From contig CAJQUN010000478.1 in NCBI GenBank assembly GCA_907163345.1, positions 124,001 to 188,000 of the forward strand: 64,000 bases of DNA. Direction: 5' to 3'. The notes under the pieces were generated by a model. The model worked only from the letters and a program-made list of their open reading frames with translations. It ran no database searches and had not been told where the DNA came from. Position 1 is the first letter of the stretch; each line of letters starts with the position of its first letter. Below are positions 20,569 to 33,346 of the stretch, piece after piece. Source of the DNA: Haberlea rhodopensis (Eukaryota; Streptophyta; Magnoliopsida; Lamiales; Gesneriaceae). The position numbers were made by a program, and so were the translations under genes.

Positions 20569-23288
20569 GTCGCTGCGACATTTTCGGGTAAACTCCATTT
20601 TTTTGGCACAAAACTACCAAATAAACAATTACATCTTAAACCAAAGACATCCCAACAACTTATCACCACAAAAACCTCATAAAACCATACCCCAACCACA
20701 TACAACACATACTCAAAACAAACCCACCTAAAAATACTTCAAAAATCATCCCATTTCAAAACCAAACATCATCAAAACTTTAGGAAGGGTTCCATACCTC
20801 TTGAGGACTCCAAATCATAACAAAGATCTCAAAAACCAAGGTTTTGTGGAGCTTTCCCCTTCCTTTCTTGCTAGATTTTGAAAATGGTGGAAATGGGTAG
20901 GGTTTGGGAGTGATTTGGGGATTTAAGAGAGTGATTGGTAAGGTGAAGGTAAAGTGATGGGTATAGTGGGGGTTGTGGGGTTAAAGTATTAAAATTGTAC
21001 CCCAACAATTAACATGATGCATAAAACACCCCAACATGGTATTTTAAAAGCATTTTACAAAAAATGCAACAAACTTCATTAAATCAATACTTTCTTCATA
21101 ATTAATAACCAACACAATTAAATCATGCTAACACTTTATTTTCCAACACATAACTTAATTATCACCATATTCATCATATAAACATAATTAATTTCGGGGC
21201 ATCACACCTTGTCACCATACTCATATTCATGACAATGCATAACAATTAAAATTAATTCATAATATAACAATTTAAGAGTGTTTAAAATCCATAAAAATGT
21301 ACTCCCTGTACAGTTCGGAATCCGTATAGCTTCCACTAGCTGTTCCTGTTTCAGTCTCACATGCTTTTATAAACATCAAGTTCAGTATCGTTAATCACAA
21401 CATGAAACTCATCAATACAATAATTCAATATAATCACAATTAATCATGTATGCTCAATCATAACGAGTCTCATATCGAAGGCAACTCTGCCTGTACGTTA
21501 ATCTCATTCTCAACCATTTCTCATATCGATCATGCCAAAGGCATCCATTCCCAACTCCATATCCGGACCACGCACATTTATGTGTCCATCATACCACATA
21601 TATCAACTCAATTCACATATTCATTTTCTTATCAGTTATCACAATTCAACAATACATGAATACTGAAATATGAAATAATTCATATTATACCTGCTCGTAC
21701 GTCACTACGTACCTTATAGTCGACGACATGAACAAGCCATCTTTGACATCCTGAGACCGTTGAGTATCTATATTGAATATCAATTCATCCACTAGTTCAT
21801 TAATAATACAATTGATATCATTTATATGCATTTCAACTTCAATTCAATATAATTTCGCCATTATACTCAATCTCAATTATCATACCCCATATACCACACA
21901 AACAAGCCATTACCTTCCATTTATTCGAGTTATCACTAACTCAAGTATGTAATATTTATATTACTAAGGTTCAAAATATATAACCTTAACTCATTGTTCA
22001 AGAATTCCTCAAAACATAATCATCATATAAAATAAGCGTGCAAGTCATAAATATTCATTTAATTCAATTTTTAATATCCATTATAAGGTTAGAACAAGAT
22101 TCCCAACTTTTATCTCATATATTCACACACAACTCACAAACATCTCATATCATTGCCCAATCACTCACCAAGACACTATAATGCTTTTAAGTTGGGAAGT
22201 GTAGGATTTTCACCACCAAATGATCAATGCTTTAGGCCAACACTTGAACACCATTTAGACATATTATCAAACAACTCATGAGCATGATTTTGTCTTCATC
22301 TTTTAACCAATAATAATACTAAGCCAAGACAAAACTCAACAATTTCCTTCTAACAATTAATCATTCAATAAAGTGAGTCACATAACCGCCTTAACCCCGC
22401 TATACCAATTCAAGTTATCATTCTTCATTGACAATACATCATCTAACCACAAATCACAACATATGCCCACATACAACAATAAAACAATCTTTATCCTTCA
22501 AAACAAATGTTTAAATCCAATTAGAATACTCTCAAATTATGAGCCATAAAGGTTAGCTATTCACCACACCATTAGTAAGGCTTTTAACCAACACTAGAAC
22601 ACCATTCAAGCATTTTATCAAACATAATAAAAGCATATTTTACAAGCCTAAAAAATAGCCATATTTTCGAAATATAGGGCAGCTACAATTTCTATAACCA
22701 ATAACAATCAAAACTCAACGTAAAATGGCATGGAAATCGAGCCTAACATCAAGAAGAAACATCCATATGAAAGACTAAACATTTCCTCTTCCAAGCCCTA
22801 AATTTCGAACCAAACCCAGCATAAAAAAATCGAATAAAATCGTGCATAAATCGAAGAGCAAGAAGAAGGAATGATGTAGTATCTTACCCACATAGGCCTG
22901 AACAAGAATCATGCTGGAAAAAAAACGAAGTCAAATTGTTCATCCTTCAAAGAGTGGCAGACGCATGAACGAGATGAGGAAGGAGAGGGAAATCGATTTT
23001 AGTGTGTGTTGGGGAGTTAGTGTGTGTCTTGCTTGGTCAAATTCTAATTTAATCTATGTTATTCAATACATCTCCATCCCCTTTTTAGTTTAATCTATAC
23101 TCTAAATTTAATCCTTATTATTATTATTAGAATCCCCATGAAATTTAATTAGTATTATAATTTCAATCCCGGAATCATTTATTCCAATTCCGTTCCAAAA
23201 TTCGATACTCAAAAATTAAATCCCGAGATATCATAAAAACACCATAATTAAATCGAATGAACGATTATTAATTATTATGGACATCACA

Positions 23289-23303
23289 ATTCTCCCCAAC
23301 TAA
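23289..23303 (-). promoter_or_regulatory. Polypurine tract of the LARD-like element
   Basis: On the minus strand agttggggagaat abuts the TG of the 3' LTR, next to aatttcgaggacgaaat, the phrase that also precedes the PPT of the chromoviruses at 37966 and 55231. Confidence 0.85.
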
Positions 23304-25461
23304 TAAAATTTCGTCCTCGAAATTTAAACCCATGCTTACCATATTAGCAAACTGTAAAATTTTCGTACCGTTACACAACTCAAGATAGTGACCTGACCAC
23401 CGTTGGATGACGGCCACCTGAATCATCACGGCCCACACATGTGCCCCATTACAACAACGATCGTAAGACTGTAATTCACATCACTTTACCATATTCCAAC
23501 ATTAAAATTCAATGAGTTATCATGAATACACTTATTCATGTAAATCATCACGAAATTACCATCATCGTACTTTAGCCATTATGTACTCTTCATTATGATA
23601 TGACAAATTATCGTTACTAGCACACTAGCATCATTCGAAGATTAGTATCAACATGTTAACAATTATCAGGTGCTATTAATTCGTAAAAGTCAACACTTAC
23701 AGTGTTTAATCATCAAGCTTCTTTGTCATACTTCAGTACCTGTGTACTCCCATCGGTACAATTTCCTTGCACAAAATCTTAATCCGTCATAGTTTACTTT
23801 CATCATAGTACACATCATATAATCGCTAAATCATGCAACACATGCATATCATGTGTATATAAGAATGTATGACAATACACCCACCTTTCGTCGTATAAAT
23901 ATCATCATACCTGTGTTGTTGCAAATGTATGTAACTTATACCAACATTACCATCATCGTCGGTATGAAGTAGCGGTACTCCTGAGCCTTTACGCATCAAC
24001 ATCTCATATATCATCTCCTGGCTATTATCTGGTGCAAAGTAAATAATAGAAAACCCATTAGTAAGTCTCATATATATCCACATTATACGCACCAACAACC
24101 ACAAGTCATCAATATCAAATCGTGATTAATGGCCTAACATCAATATTCCTATGTCATGATTATACTCCATCTAAAACAGGGCGTCAACATCAATATCGAA
24201 TAATTCGTATCATACCTTTGTAGATGGAATCATTTACAATACACAATAGCATCATAGTATCATGCTCATCACAGTACTCACATGCCCTTAAGCATCAACT
24301 TCCGCATTTCATCACCCAACTATCATCTGCCATGGGACAAGTACCAAAATAAACTCGTTAGTTTTTCTCAAATACTCATAACATAACCACGTACCTTGTC
24401 ATTTATGCATTTTGATATTCATAATGTTTCCATCATCAAACATCAATTCCCTGCGTCAAAAGTTTCATGCAATCCTATACACAACATGCTATAGCACACT
24501 ATCACTTATCTGTGGGATTGAAATTCACATAAGAATCAATTTCATGCCTCAATGACGCAATTCATTTCAATCATTTATTCAACAAAGTACTATATCATGC
24601 TTATTCATGATGCTCACGATAGTTGCACGCCAACTTGTGACATTCATAATGACCGCATGTCCACACATGACATTCGTAGTACTCACACGTCATCCCGTGA
24701 CGTACTCATAATCTCATATCAGCATGGTTATATTCGACTCAACACAATAGGTGGTTAATCAATTATTAACATGCTTTCATAGCAATAATTATCATCACAA
24801 CACAATTATTACTACCCAGTCATTATTTCCTCGATGATTACCATAGATATAATAGTGTTACCACAACGGTTACACCTCACCTTGTTTCGTTATTGCAACC
24901 ATATCAAAATGAACTTCTCAATAATATGTTCCATTTTTATTTAAATCTCTATTATTCCATCTGCATTAATTGATTCTAATAAATCAATGTAATTCAAATC
25001 AGACAATGCAATCAGCGCATATCAACATATATTCACATGCCAAACCAAACGCAATGGTTTACCTCAACTCCTGGTTCCTCTGGAACATCCCACTATTCTC
25101 TTGAGCCTACAACTCATGTGTCCAAAAAACAATAATATGGTTTGTATAACACAACGTTCACTGCTATCTGCAATCAACATATCATTAATATTCATCGACA
25201 CAATAGCGGTACAACAATATGTATTGCTGACACAATAGCAATATATCAATACTCATCGCCAACACTGGCATGCATAATCTCATTGCCACTACGGGCATAC
25301 ATATAATATCCATAATCACAATGAATATACATTCTTAAAACAATAAGATGTAATAACACTTACTGTACACAGTTGATCCACACTTGATCCTTTAAATTGT
25401 CCCTGCTCTCAACATAAATATTCCACAAAATATGATTTCATACCAATACACAAATTGATAT

Positions 25462-26000
25462 ACTCACCATCAACAGAATAGCGGAATGAGACGTCGCTAT
25501 ATATATAATCGGCGGCAAGAACCATCGCCATGGAATCAGCGGAATGCACCATCGCTAAACACATGTCCGGCGGCACGAGCCATCGCCAATAACATAGTGG
25601 AAAGAGACATCGCTATACACGTACCTGGCGCAATAACCATCGCCTATAATATAGCGGCATGAACCATCGCCCGATATACCTGGCGGCATGAATCATCGCC
25701 AATAAGATAGCGGAATGAACCATCGCTATGAATACATCCGGCGGCATGAACCATCGCCATAGAATAGCGGAATGAACCATCGCTATGAATACATCCGGCG
25801 ACATGAACCATCGCCAATAGAATAGCGGAATGAACCATCGCTATGAATACATCCGGCGGCATGAACCATCGCCAATAGAATAGCAGAATGAACCATCGCT
25901 ATGAATACATCCGGCGGCATGAACCATCGCCATAGAATAGCGGAACGAAACATCGCTATGAATACATCCGGCGGCATGAACCATTGCCAATAGAATAGCG
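25462..26000. repeat. Minisatellite of about 57-59 bp with internal dyads
   Basis: About nine units alternate ggcggcatgaaccatcgcc and agcggaatgaaccatcgct, with tatgaatacatcc between them. Each half-unit brackets gaaccat between GCGG and CGCC/CGCT, so single strands can form small stems. The array is open in several frames and makes spurious repeat proteins. Confidence 0.92.
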
Positions 26001-26029
26001 GATCCCTAGTCTTGTTATGGTAGTGTATT

Positions 26030-26545
26030 TGAATGCCCCTCGCTTCACATATAGGCGGCATAGAATAACCTCGCTTCAATGGACATGCGGTGCTCCCACC
26101 CCTCGCTTCACATTTTAGCGGCAAATATTCTTTCCTCGCCTCATATGATAACCACGCTTCAATGTGACATGCGGCGCTCCCACCCCTCGCTTCACATTTA
26201 GCTGCACAAATTAAATAGCGGCAAGCATTTAAAATCATCACTCATCCATAACAACGACTCATGGGATATTCACCAAGCATTCATCCATACCTGCAATACA
26301 ATGCATATACTATATCCAATATACATCATCATGACTGTATTTTAAAGAACTTCGCTCAAATGCGACATGCGGCACTCCTACCCTTCACTTCAACATTTGG
26401 CGGCAAAGTATTAAAATTATCACTCCAATACATAGATAACCACAATGAGTGTATTTTAATGCACCTCTCTCAAATGCGACATGCGGTACTCCCACCCCTC
26501 GCTTCAACATTTGGCTGCAAAGCATTAAAATCATCACTCCATTGT
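26030..26545. repeat. Imperfect repeats with ctcgcttca / gcggc words
   Basis: At 26030-26230 there are three or four imperfect copies of a phrase with cccctcgcttcacat and gcggc. At 26338-26431 and 26451-26541 there are two longer copies with caaatgcgacatgcgg, cttcaacatttgg and ttaaaat.atcactcc. Related words appear at 51720-51930 and 54310-54480 in other LTRs, so this is a mobile or ancestral module of the gypsy family. Confidence 0.75.
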
Positions 26546-26995
26546 ACACATGCAACCACAATGCATAATCCATGATGTATATAAAACGCAGGTTACCATT
26601 TCGTGTCTTTCAACCCTGGCCTTAGTCCTTCGTGTCATAGTGTCCCTACAGGAACAATCACAAATCATGGGCATATAATAATCCATATTCACCACAATAT
26701 GATTATAACGAGTAAATGCATAAACTATGAGTACACATTACTTCCTGTATTCCAATGCATTTCAAAATGCTCCATTTGGTTGTTCCTGTGCCACAACTCA
26801 CAATCATAATCAACAGGTTATATTATGTTTCCATAGATGTCATGACATATAATTGTTCCACTATGATCACATATCATAAACACACATAAGCAAAATAGTC
26901 GTGTCACGCAACACTAACTACTATTATGCATAAATATGTGCTATCCATTCCTATCAGCATGTTTCAGGCCCTCAACAGCCCCAAAGAGCTAACTT

Positions 26996-27012
26996 TGCTC
27001 TGATACCACTAA
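26996..27012 (-). promoter_or_regulatory. Primer-binding site of the LARD-like element
   Basis: On the minus strand ttagtggtatcagagc follows the LTR end ...TCTTACA, the initiator-Met-type PBS shared with the chromoviruses in this window. Confidence 0.88.
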
Positions 27013-29706
27013 TGTAAGACCCCAACCCCTAAACTCGTCATTAGTTCATTTATGACGTCGTAGGTGTATAAATTTTTCATTTTCTTTTCATTCTTTAAAA
27101 AGAATCATTTCATGTTTCCCATAATCTCATGACATAAATAATGTTCAACATTATATGATCATCTCTACCAACAAATAGACTCAAAGATTTCGCCCATTAC
27201 CATCCCCATTACACCACTTTTATATTGTGGGTTTTTATAGAAATTTGGGCAGAGTCTCCCGATAAACTGAGCTATCCGGGGATGAAAACACATCACTAGT
27301 AATAACTCCCAACTAGGGACAAACACAATACTAAAACATAATACTAACACTAAGTAAATTCTCAGCCAGGGAAAAACACCACACTAATAAGACATCAAAA
27401 GTGGGTTTCAACACCCTTATACAGTCCATATACAGACACAAGTGCTCACAGAAGAGCAACGAATACAAATACAAATCCTGATGCATAAATAACATATACC
27501 ATCAGCTCGATCTCATACTATGCTTCTGGAAGCATTATCCAACAAGGTTCGAGCCTATCACCCCAAAACAGCATCGTACCTGTTGTACCTGTTTCAACAG
27601 AAACAGCCCCGACACGGGTGAGCATACCTTGTCACGATACTCATATTCATGACAGTTCATAACAATTATAATTAATTCATAATATAACAATTTAAGAGTG
27701 TTTAAAATCCATAAAAATGTACTCCCTGTACAGTTCGGAATCCGTATAGCTTCCACTAGCTGTTCCTGTTTCAGTCTCACATGCTTTCATAAACATCAAG
27801 TTCAGTATCGTTAATCACAACATGAAACTCATCAATACAATAATTCAATATAATCACAATTCATCATTTATGCTCAATCATAACGAGTCTCATATCGAAG
27901 GCAACTCTGCCTGTACGTTAATCTCATTCTCAACCATTTCTCATATCGATCATGCCAAAGGCATCCATTCCCAACTCCATATCCGGACCACGCACATTTA
28001 TGTGTCCATCATACCACATATATCAACTCAATTCACATATTCATTTTCTTATATTCAGTTATCACAATTCAACAATACATGAATACTGAAATATGAAATA
28101 ATTCATATTATACCTGCTCGTACGTCACTACGTACCTTATAGTCGAAGACATGAACAAGCCATCTTTGACGTCCTGAGACCGTTGAGTATCTATATTGAA
28201 TATCAATTCATCCACTAGTTCATTAATAATACAATTGATATCATTTATATGCATTTCAACTTCAATTGAATATAATTTCGCCATTATACTCAATCTCAAT
28301 TATCATACCCCATATACCACACAAACAAGCCATTACCTTCCATTTATTCGAGTTATCACTAACTCAAGTATGTAATATTTATATTACTAAGGTTCAAAAT
28401 ATATAACATTAACTCATTGTTCAAGAATTCCTCAAAACATAATCATCATATAAAATAAGCGTGCAAGTCATAAATATTCATTTAATTCAATTTTTAATAT
28501 CCATTATAAGGTTAGAACAAGATTCCCACTTTTATCTCATATATTCACACACAACTCACAAACATCTCATATCATTGCCCAATCACTCACCAAGACACTA
28601 TAATGCTTTTAAGTTGGGAAGTGTAGGATTTTCACCACCAAATGATCAATGCTTTAGGCCAACACTTGAACACCATTTAGACATATTATCAAACAACTCA
28701 TGAGCATGATTTTGTCTTCATCTTTAACCAATAATAATACTAAGCCAAGACAAAACTCAACAATTTCCTTCTAACAATTAATCATTCAATAAAGTGAGTC
28801 ACATAACCGCCTTAACCCGCTATACCAATTCAAGTTATCATTCTTCATTGACAATACTTCATCTAACCACAAATCACAACATATGCCCACATACAACAAT
28901 AAAACAATCTTTATCCTTCAAAACAAATGTTTAAATCCAATTAGAATACTCTCAAATTATGAGCCATAAAGGTTAGCTATTCACCACACCATTAGTAAGG
29001 CTTTTAACCAACACTAGAACACCATTCAAGCATTTTATCAAACATCATAAAAGCATCTTTTACAAGCCTAAAAAATAGCCTTATTTTCGAAATATAGGGC
29101 AGCTACAATTTCTATAACCAATAACAATCAAAACTCAACGTAAAATGGCATGGAAATCGAGCCTAACATCAAGAAGAAACACCCATATGAAAGACTAAAC
29201 ATTTCCTCTTCCAAGCCCTAAATTTCGAACAAACCCAGCATAAAAAAATCGAATAAAATCGTGCATAAATCGAAGAGCAAGAAGAAGGAATGATCTAGTA
29301 TCTTACCCACATAGGCCCGAACAAGAATCATGCTGGAAAAAAATGAAGTCAAATCGTTCATCCTTCAAAGAGTGGCAGACGCATGAACGAGATGAGGAAG
29401 GAGAGGGAAATCGATTTTAGTGTGTGTTGGGGAGTTAGTGTGTGTCTTGCTTGGTCAAATTCTAATTTAATCTATGTTATTCAATACATCTCCATCCCCT
29501 TTTTAGTTTAATCTATACTCTAAATATAATTCTTATTATTATTATTAGAATCCCCATGAAATTTAATTAGTATTATAATTTCAATCCCGGAATCATTTAT
29601 TCCAATTCCGTTCCAAAATTCGATACTCAAAAATTAAATCCCGAGATATCATTAAAACACCATAATTGAATCGAATGAACGATTATTAATTATTATGGAC
29701 ATTACA
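27013..29706 (-). repeat. LARD-like 5' LTR, uninterrupted (2,694 bp)
   Basis: On the minus strand it starts TGTAATGTCC and ends ...GGTCTTACA. It supplies the pre-insertion state for the solo LTR in its sister: here gagcataccttgtcacgat is continuous. It contains no CGATCGATCG cluster. Confidence 0.9.
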
Positions 29707-30302
29707 ATTATGATTATGATTGGAGTTTAAAATATTCAAGTTAGTTAATAACAATCGAATTGAATTGTTAAGATCAACTATTGAAAAATAAACATCCGGA
29801 CGATGAAGTGAAAGGAATAAGGATTTCTTGCACTATATAAAAGAAAGCCAAAATATTCTTTATCTTTTATAATATGAATTAAAGGAAATAGTAGGTGAAT
29901 TTAAATGATGGTGCTGTATGATTTTATAGATTAATACACGGCATGGGAGTTCCACGAACTTAGAAGACGACATTTCAACTTCTAGAATGAGGAATAATAG
30001 GTATGTTGCGATCGGTAACATACGACATGTATCTGTATTATTTGATATATGATTTGCTGAACTTACGCGACTTACGTGACTTACGTGAAATTACTTGGCT
30101 ATGTGATTTTACTTGAACTATGAGCATTCAGAGTTGATATATCGATGCATGAAAATAAATGTTTTGTCAACACACATCTTTTTCAGTAAATGAACATCGA
30201 TATATGACTTTCATGTTGGACATGTTGAGTTGCATCATATGAGATTATGATATTGGCATGATGCATTGACACGCATGGACATTGAGCATGTCATGTTGAT
30301 TC
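29707..30302. other. Target sequence between the LARD-like element and the copia solo LTR
   Basis: No gene. The sequence continues, after the nested elements, at 47705. The joined text looks LTR-like and ends at 48607 with gggtcctcaca, but no left boundary was found. Confidence 0.5.
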
Positions 30303-30484
30303 TGTTAGGAATCCAACAAGCAATACGCAGCGGAAAATCAAAAAAATTGGATTCCTACCATGGACCTATATAAAGTAATCATATCGAGATAAGAATCATA
30401 CCCTTGTAGCGTGTTTGTAGCAGAATCCTCGTTGCAATCCCACGAGTCACGAACAAAGATTTGCACCTTTCTCACTACGGTATC

Positions 30485-31169
30485 TGATGTGACTAGAAAT
30501 AGACACATCTTTAGTGCTTAATTGTCTACGATTTGGTAGGTTTTGATGGATAAATTGATACGTATGCTACCTAATCGTATATTTGTGTAATTATAGGTAC
30601 AATCGAAGAAAACGAGCTAAAAATGATGTGTAAAGACCAAGAAGAGACATGGACATGACAAGGACTCAAAGTTGATCAAGAAAAGGGCAAAAATGTAATT
30701 TTGAAGGAAGAGATCGATTGCCACGAAGAGGAGATCGATCGCCTATGGACAGAAACATTTGCATCAAATTTGAATAGCCAGCGATCGATCGCGAAGAAGG
30801 GGCGATCGATTGCCAAAGTCTACTGGAGCTCGGCGATCGATCGCCACTTTATAGCGATCGATCGCCTCAAGGGTTTTTCCGAAAAAAATAATGCAGCGAT
30901 CGATCGCCACATTCAAGGCGATCGATCGCCGAGGAGTCCGGAAATAAGGAAATTAGGTCTTTTACCATGTTTAAAAGGTTGTAACCTATTTTATCAGCCA
31001 CTAACCCCCATAACTCGAGATTATTGAGTCTGAGGCATAGTTTTTCATACTCTTAGAATAATTTTAGCTTTTAGAAGAATTTTTCTTTCAACTTTTATCA
31101 AGAACAACGAAAGACGGAACCGGAATCGACAAGCCGAAATCGTGATCCCTTTTATTAACTCTTTCTTCT
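30485..31169 (+). repeat. Athila-like 5' LTR, first part
   Basis: It matches 44864-45547. It contains the CGATCGATCG cluster B (30711-30928). It is followed by the chromovirus insertion. The text resumes at 39970. Confidence 0.93.
30711..30928. repeat. CGATCGATCG palindrome cluster B, eight copies
   Basis: Copies start at 30711, 30732, 30782, 30803, 30834, 30855, 30897 and 30919; the first is agatcgattg, the second agatcgatcg and the fourth cgatcgattg. Distances are 21, 50, 21, 31, 21, 42 and 22 bp. Confidence 0.97.
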
Positions 31170-31913
31170 TGTAATGCCTCGATTTGTTGTATACACGTGT
31201 GATATGATTATGGTGTAATTATATCAATTGGCGGTATGATAGTGGGGGTTCGGGTGGAACCAAGAATGAAATAATACATGTGTGAAATGATATATGGCAA
31301 GGGCAAGGAATGAAACATGGTGTACAATGATTTAATAACATATCAAGTCATGAACTAGGAGGCATTTGATTATGCATGTGAATGTCATGTGAATTGGAGT
31401 TGTATTTGAATTTGAATTTCATTTCATGTACATGTTCCTTAATATGTCATTAACTCCAAATGATATGATAGCAAGTGATTTAGGGAGCTAATGACCTTAT
31501 ATCAAGGTGCTTTTGGAAGAAAATCACATAGTTTCTCATTTTACACCTACTAAAACACTACACAAGCTCCTCTCCAACCCTTGGAGGTTTTCTTGGTTGA
31601 AGCTTGGTTTTTCACTTGTGACTTGAGCTAGGAAGTTGGGTGAAGTGAAATTGTACAATCTTGGTAAGGAATATATGCTTTTAAGATTGATTTGTGTAAT
31701 GGTGTATGAAGTATGTGAAATCAAATCCAACCTATGCAAGCTTAGGATCATAACATGTTTATATGCCATGAACTTGATTCTAAGATGGTGGAAACATGTT
31801 GTATGGTAGTAGAGATTGCATGAAACTGATTTACATGATAAAATTCGAGTTGTAGGAGAAGAGCTAGGGAGATAAGCTCAAAATCGCCATGTTCTGAACT
31901 TTCTGGACATCGG

Positions 31914-32118
31914 CGATCGATCGCGAGCTTTGTGGCGATCGATCGCCGAGACAGGGTAAAATATAAGGCGGTTTATACATGTAGCGATCGATCGGTGAAA
32001 ATGTGGCGATCGATCGCGAGCAACAGAACACTTTGGCGATCGATCGCGAGAGATGGCGATCGATCGCGAGGGGGCAGAACAGTATGGCGATCGATCGGTG
32101 AGAAATAGCGATCGATCG
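31914..32118. repeat. CGATCGATCG palindrome cluster C, eight copies
   Basis: Copies start at 31914, 31936, 31985, 32007, 32037, 32057, 32088 and 32109. All keep an intact 10-bp core, most as GCGATCGATCGC. Distances are 22, 49, 22, 30, 20, 31 and 21 bp. Confidence 0.98.
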
Positions 32119-32412
32119 CCAGTGCCAAAATGTTGAAAAATGTTATATTTTTGTAGAATTTGATTTTAATGCCTATGATAACATGATATATATTGTTGGC
32201 ATTGTTGTAGCATCATCTCAGGGGACAGGACAACGAGGCACTTAGCCAGTGACGCCTAATTTATCTCGTTTGTGTCGCAGTACAGGTACGTGTTGACGTA
32301 CAGAGTATAGATATTGTGTGATGATGTTATGAGATTGATATCATATGAATTGTGTTATGTTAGTATCATATGATTGGTAGTATCATATGCCTGTACATTC
32401 ATGGATATCATG

Positions 32413-32625
32413 TGTTAGAGATATACGCCTGGTATTGGGTATATGCTCGGTTATGTATTTGAGATATACGCCTGGTATTGGGTATATGCTTGGTTATGTT
32501 ACCTAGAGATATATGCCTGGTTTGGATATATGCTCGGTTATGTGACAGAGAGATATACGCCTGGTTTGGGTATATGCTCGGTTATGCTATATAGAGATAT
32601 ACGGTTTTTGGGTATATGCTCTGGC
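32413..32625. repeat. LTR minisatellite, about 40-45 bp unit
   Basis: Five imperfect units of agagatatacgcctgg, t(att)gggtatatgctcgg and ttatg. The array lies about 300 bp after the palindrome cluster and is copied in the 3' LTR (39224-39430). Confidence 0.9.
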
Positions 32626-33165
32626 TATTATCATTTGAGGACGGTACTATGATATGTGCTGCTAATATGAAGATGTGAGGTGGTTCCACTGACATATTGA
32701 GCTAAATAGGCATATCATTTTAGTCTCGTGATAATAGGGTACTTATTGAGACATGTCATGACATGGTGCATTTGTGGATGCATGATACAGAACATTCACA
32801 TTAGATGATTTATTGTGCTTTATCATTGTTATTGATATTGTGTTTTGATATCGCACTGAGATAGTTGTTTATCTATACTCACGTTTTGTGAATGTTTCTG
32901 TAGGATTGCATAGACGTGGGAATCGTGAGTCTTATTCCGCTGCGAGGTGAACCACTGCATAGGAGTTGTACTGGCTTAGGTTGTAATTGTATATGTAATG
33001 TATATGTAGAAAAAGTTAGTTGGTTTTTGTACAAGGGTTTTGGTACATCTGTAACAACTTATCTAGTAAGATACTCTAAATCAGTGTATGTTATTACTTA
33101 ATTCAGACTCACATATGTATGTTCACATGATACATAATGAATTAAGTAAAGAGGACCCCACATTA

Positions 33166-33178
33166 GTGGTATCGGAGC
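33166..33178 (+). promoter_or_regulatory. Chromovirus primer-binding site
   Basis: gtggtatcggagc, three bases after the LTR, is the initiator-Met-type PBS with one change (cgg for cag) relative to the copies at 52475 and 61110. Confidence 0.85.
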
Positions 33179-33346
33179 AGTGATTCGAGAACGGGGTGAA
33201 CATGGGTAGTGGAAGTGTCTTAGGGAGTTACCTAAACACTTGAAAACATGTTGAGAATGTTAATATCATGTTAGGATTTGGACTATGATGTTCTTCTAAC
33301 ATGTTATATAATTGTGAATGTTATTGTTAACCCTTGATCTACAACT

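Larger units (their letters stand above)
19329..21206 (-). mobile_element. Solo gypsy LTR inside the LARD LTR, TSD ccttg
   Basis: This 1,878-bp block is absent from the sister LTR. On the minus strand it starts TGTGATGCCCCG and ends ...GACCCTACA, resembling the TGTAATGCC...CCCCACA ends of the chromovirus LTRs here. The duplication ccttg is at 19324-19328 and 21207-21211. It holds a 63-bp minisatellite and a nine-copy CGATCGATCG cluster but no internal domain, so it is a solo LTR left by unequal recombination. Confidence 0.93.
18710..23288 (-). repeat. LARD-like 3' LTR, interrupted by a solo LTR
   Basis: It matches 27013-29706 over its whole length except for the inserted 19329-21206 block and one TSD copy. 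The net length without the insert is about 2.69 kb, equal to the other LTR. Differences are scattered single bases at roughly 1-2 percent by eye. Confidence 0.9.
23289..27012 (-). other. Non-coding internal domain of the LARD-like element
   Basis: 3.7 kb without any frame resembling gag, protease, reverse transcriptase or integrase; the longest open frames are created by the minisatellite at 25460-26000. The part nearest the PBS (26600-26995) is similar to 48608-48815, so related elements share this leader. Its preservation with near-identical LTRs suggests it moved recently in this form. Confidence 0.8.
18710..29706 (-). mobile_element. LARD-like non-coding LTR retrotransposon (gypsy-type signals), TSD attat
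   Basis: The two LTRs are 2.69 kb each (the left one carries an extra 1.88 kb solo LTR) and the internal domain is 3.7 kb. On the minus strand the LTRs start TGTGATGTCC / TGTAATGTCC and end ...TCTTACA. The PBS (TGGTATCAGAGC) and a PPT (agttggggagaat) sit in the correct places. The duplication attat is at 18705-18709 and 29707-29711. No frame in the internal domain resembles gag or pol, so it would need proteins from another element, most likely a chromovirus, because the PBS and PPT phrases match theirs. Confidence 0.9.
31170..33162 (+). repeat. Chromovirus 5' LTR
   Basis: It starts TGTAATGCCTCG and ends ...gaggaccccaca. It contains cluster C and a 40-45 bp minisatellite. The 108-bp segment around 32220-32290 (ggacaacgaggcacttagcc) is also conserved in the LTRs at 37966, 59188 and 63169. 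Confidence 0.95.

Noticed and set aside
25613..26241. Overlapping minus-strand frames with the repeat MPPDVFIAMVHSAIL
   Set aside because: Created by the 57-59 bp minisatellite, which is open in more than one frame. It lies in a non-coding LARD-like domain.
30701..31027. A 108-codon open frame conserved in both Athila-like LTRs (also 45080-45406)
   Set aside because: The palindrome GCGATCGATCGC has no stop in any of the six frames and reads AIDR, RSI or DRS. The cluster therefore keeps frames open by chance, and the conservation is only LTR identity.
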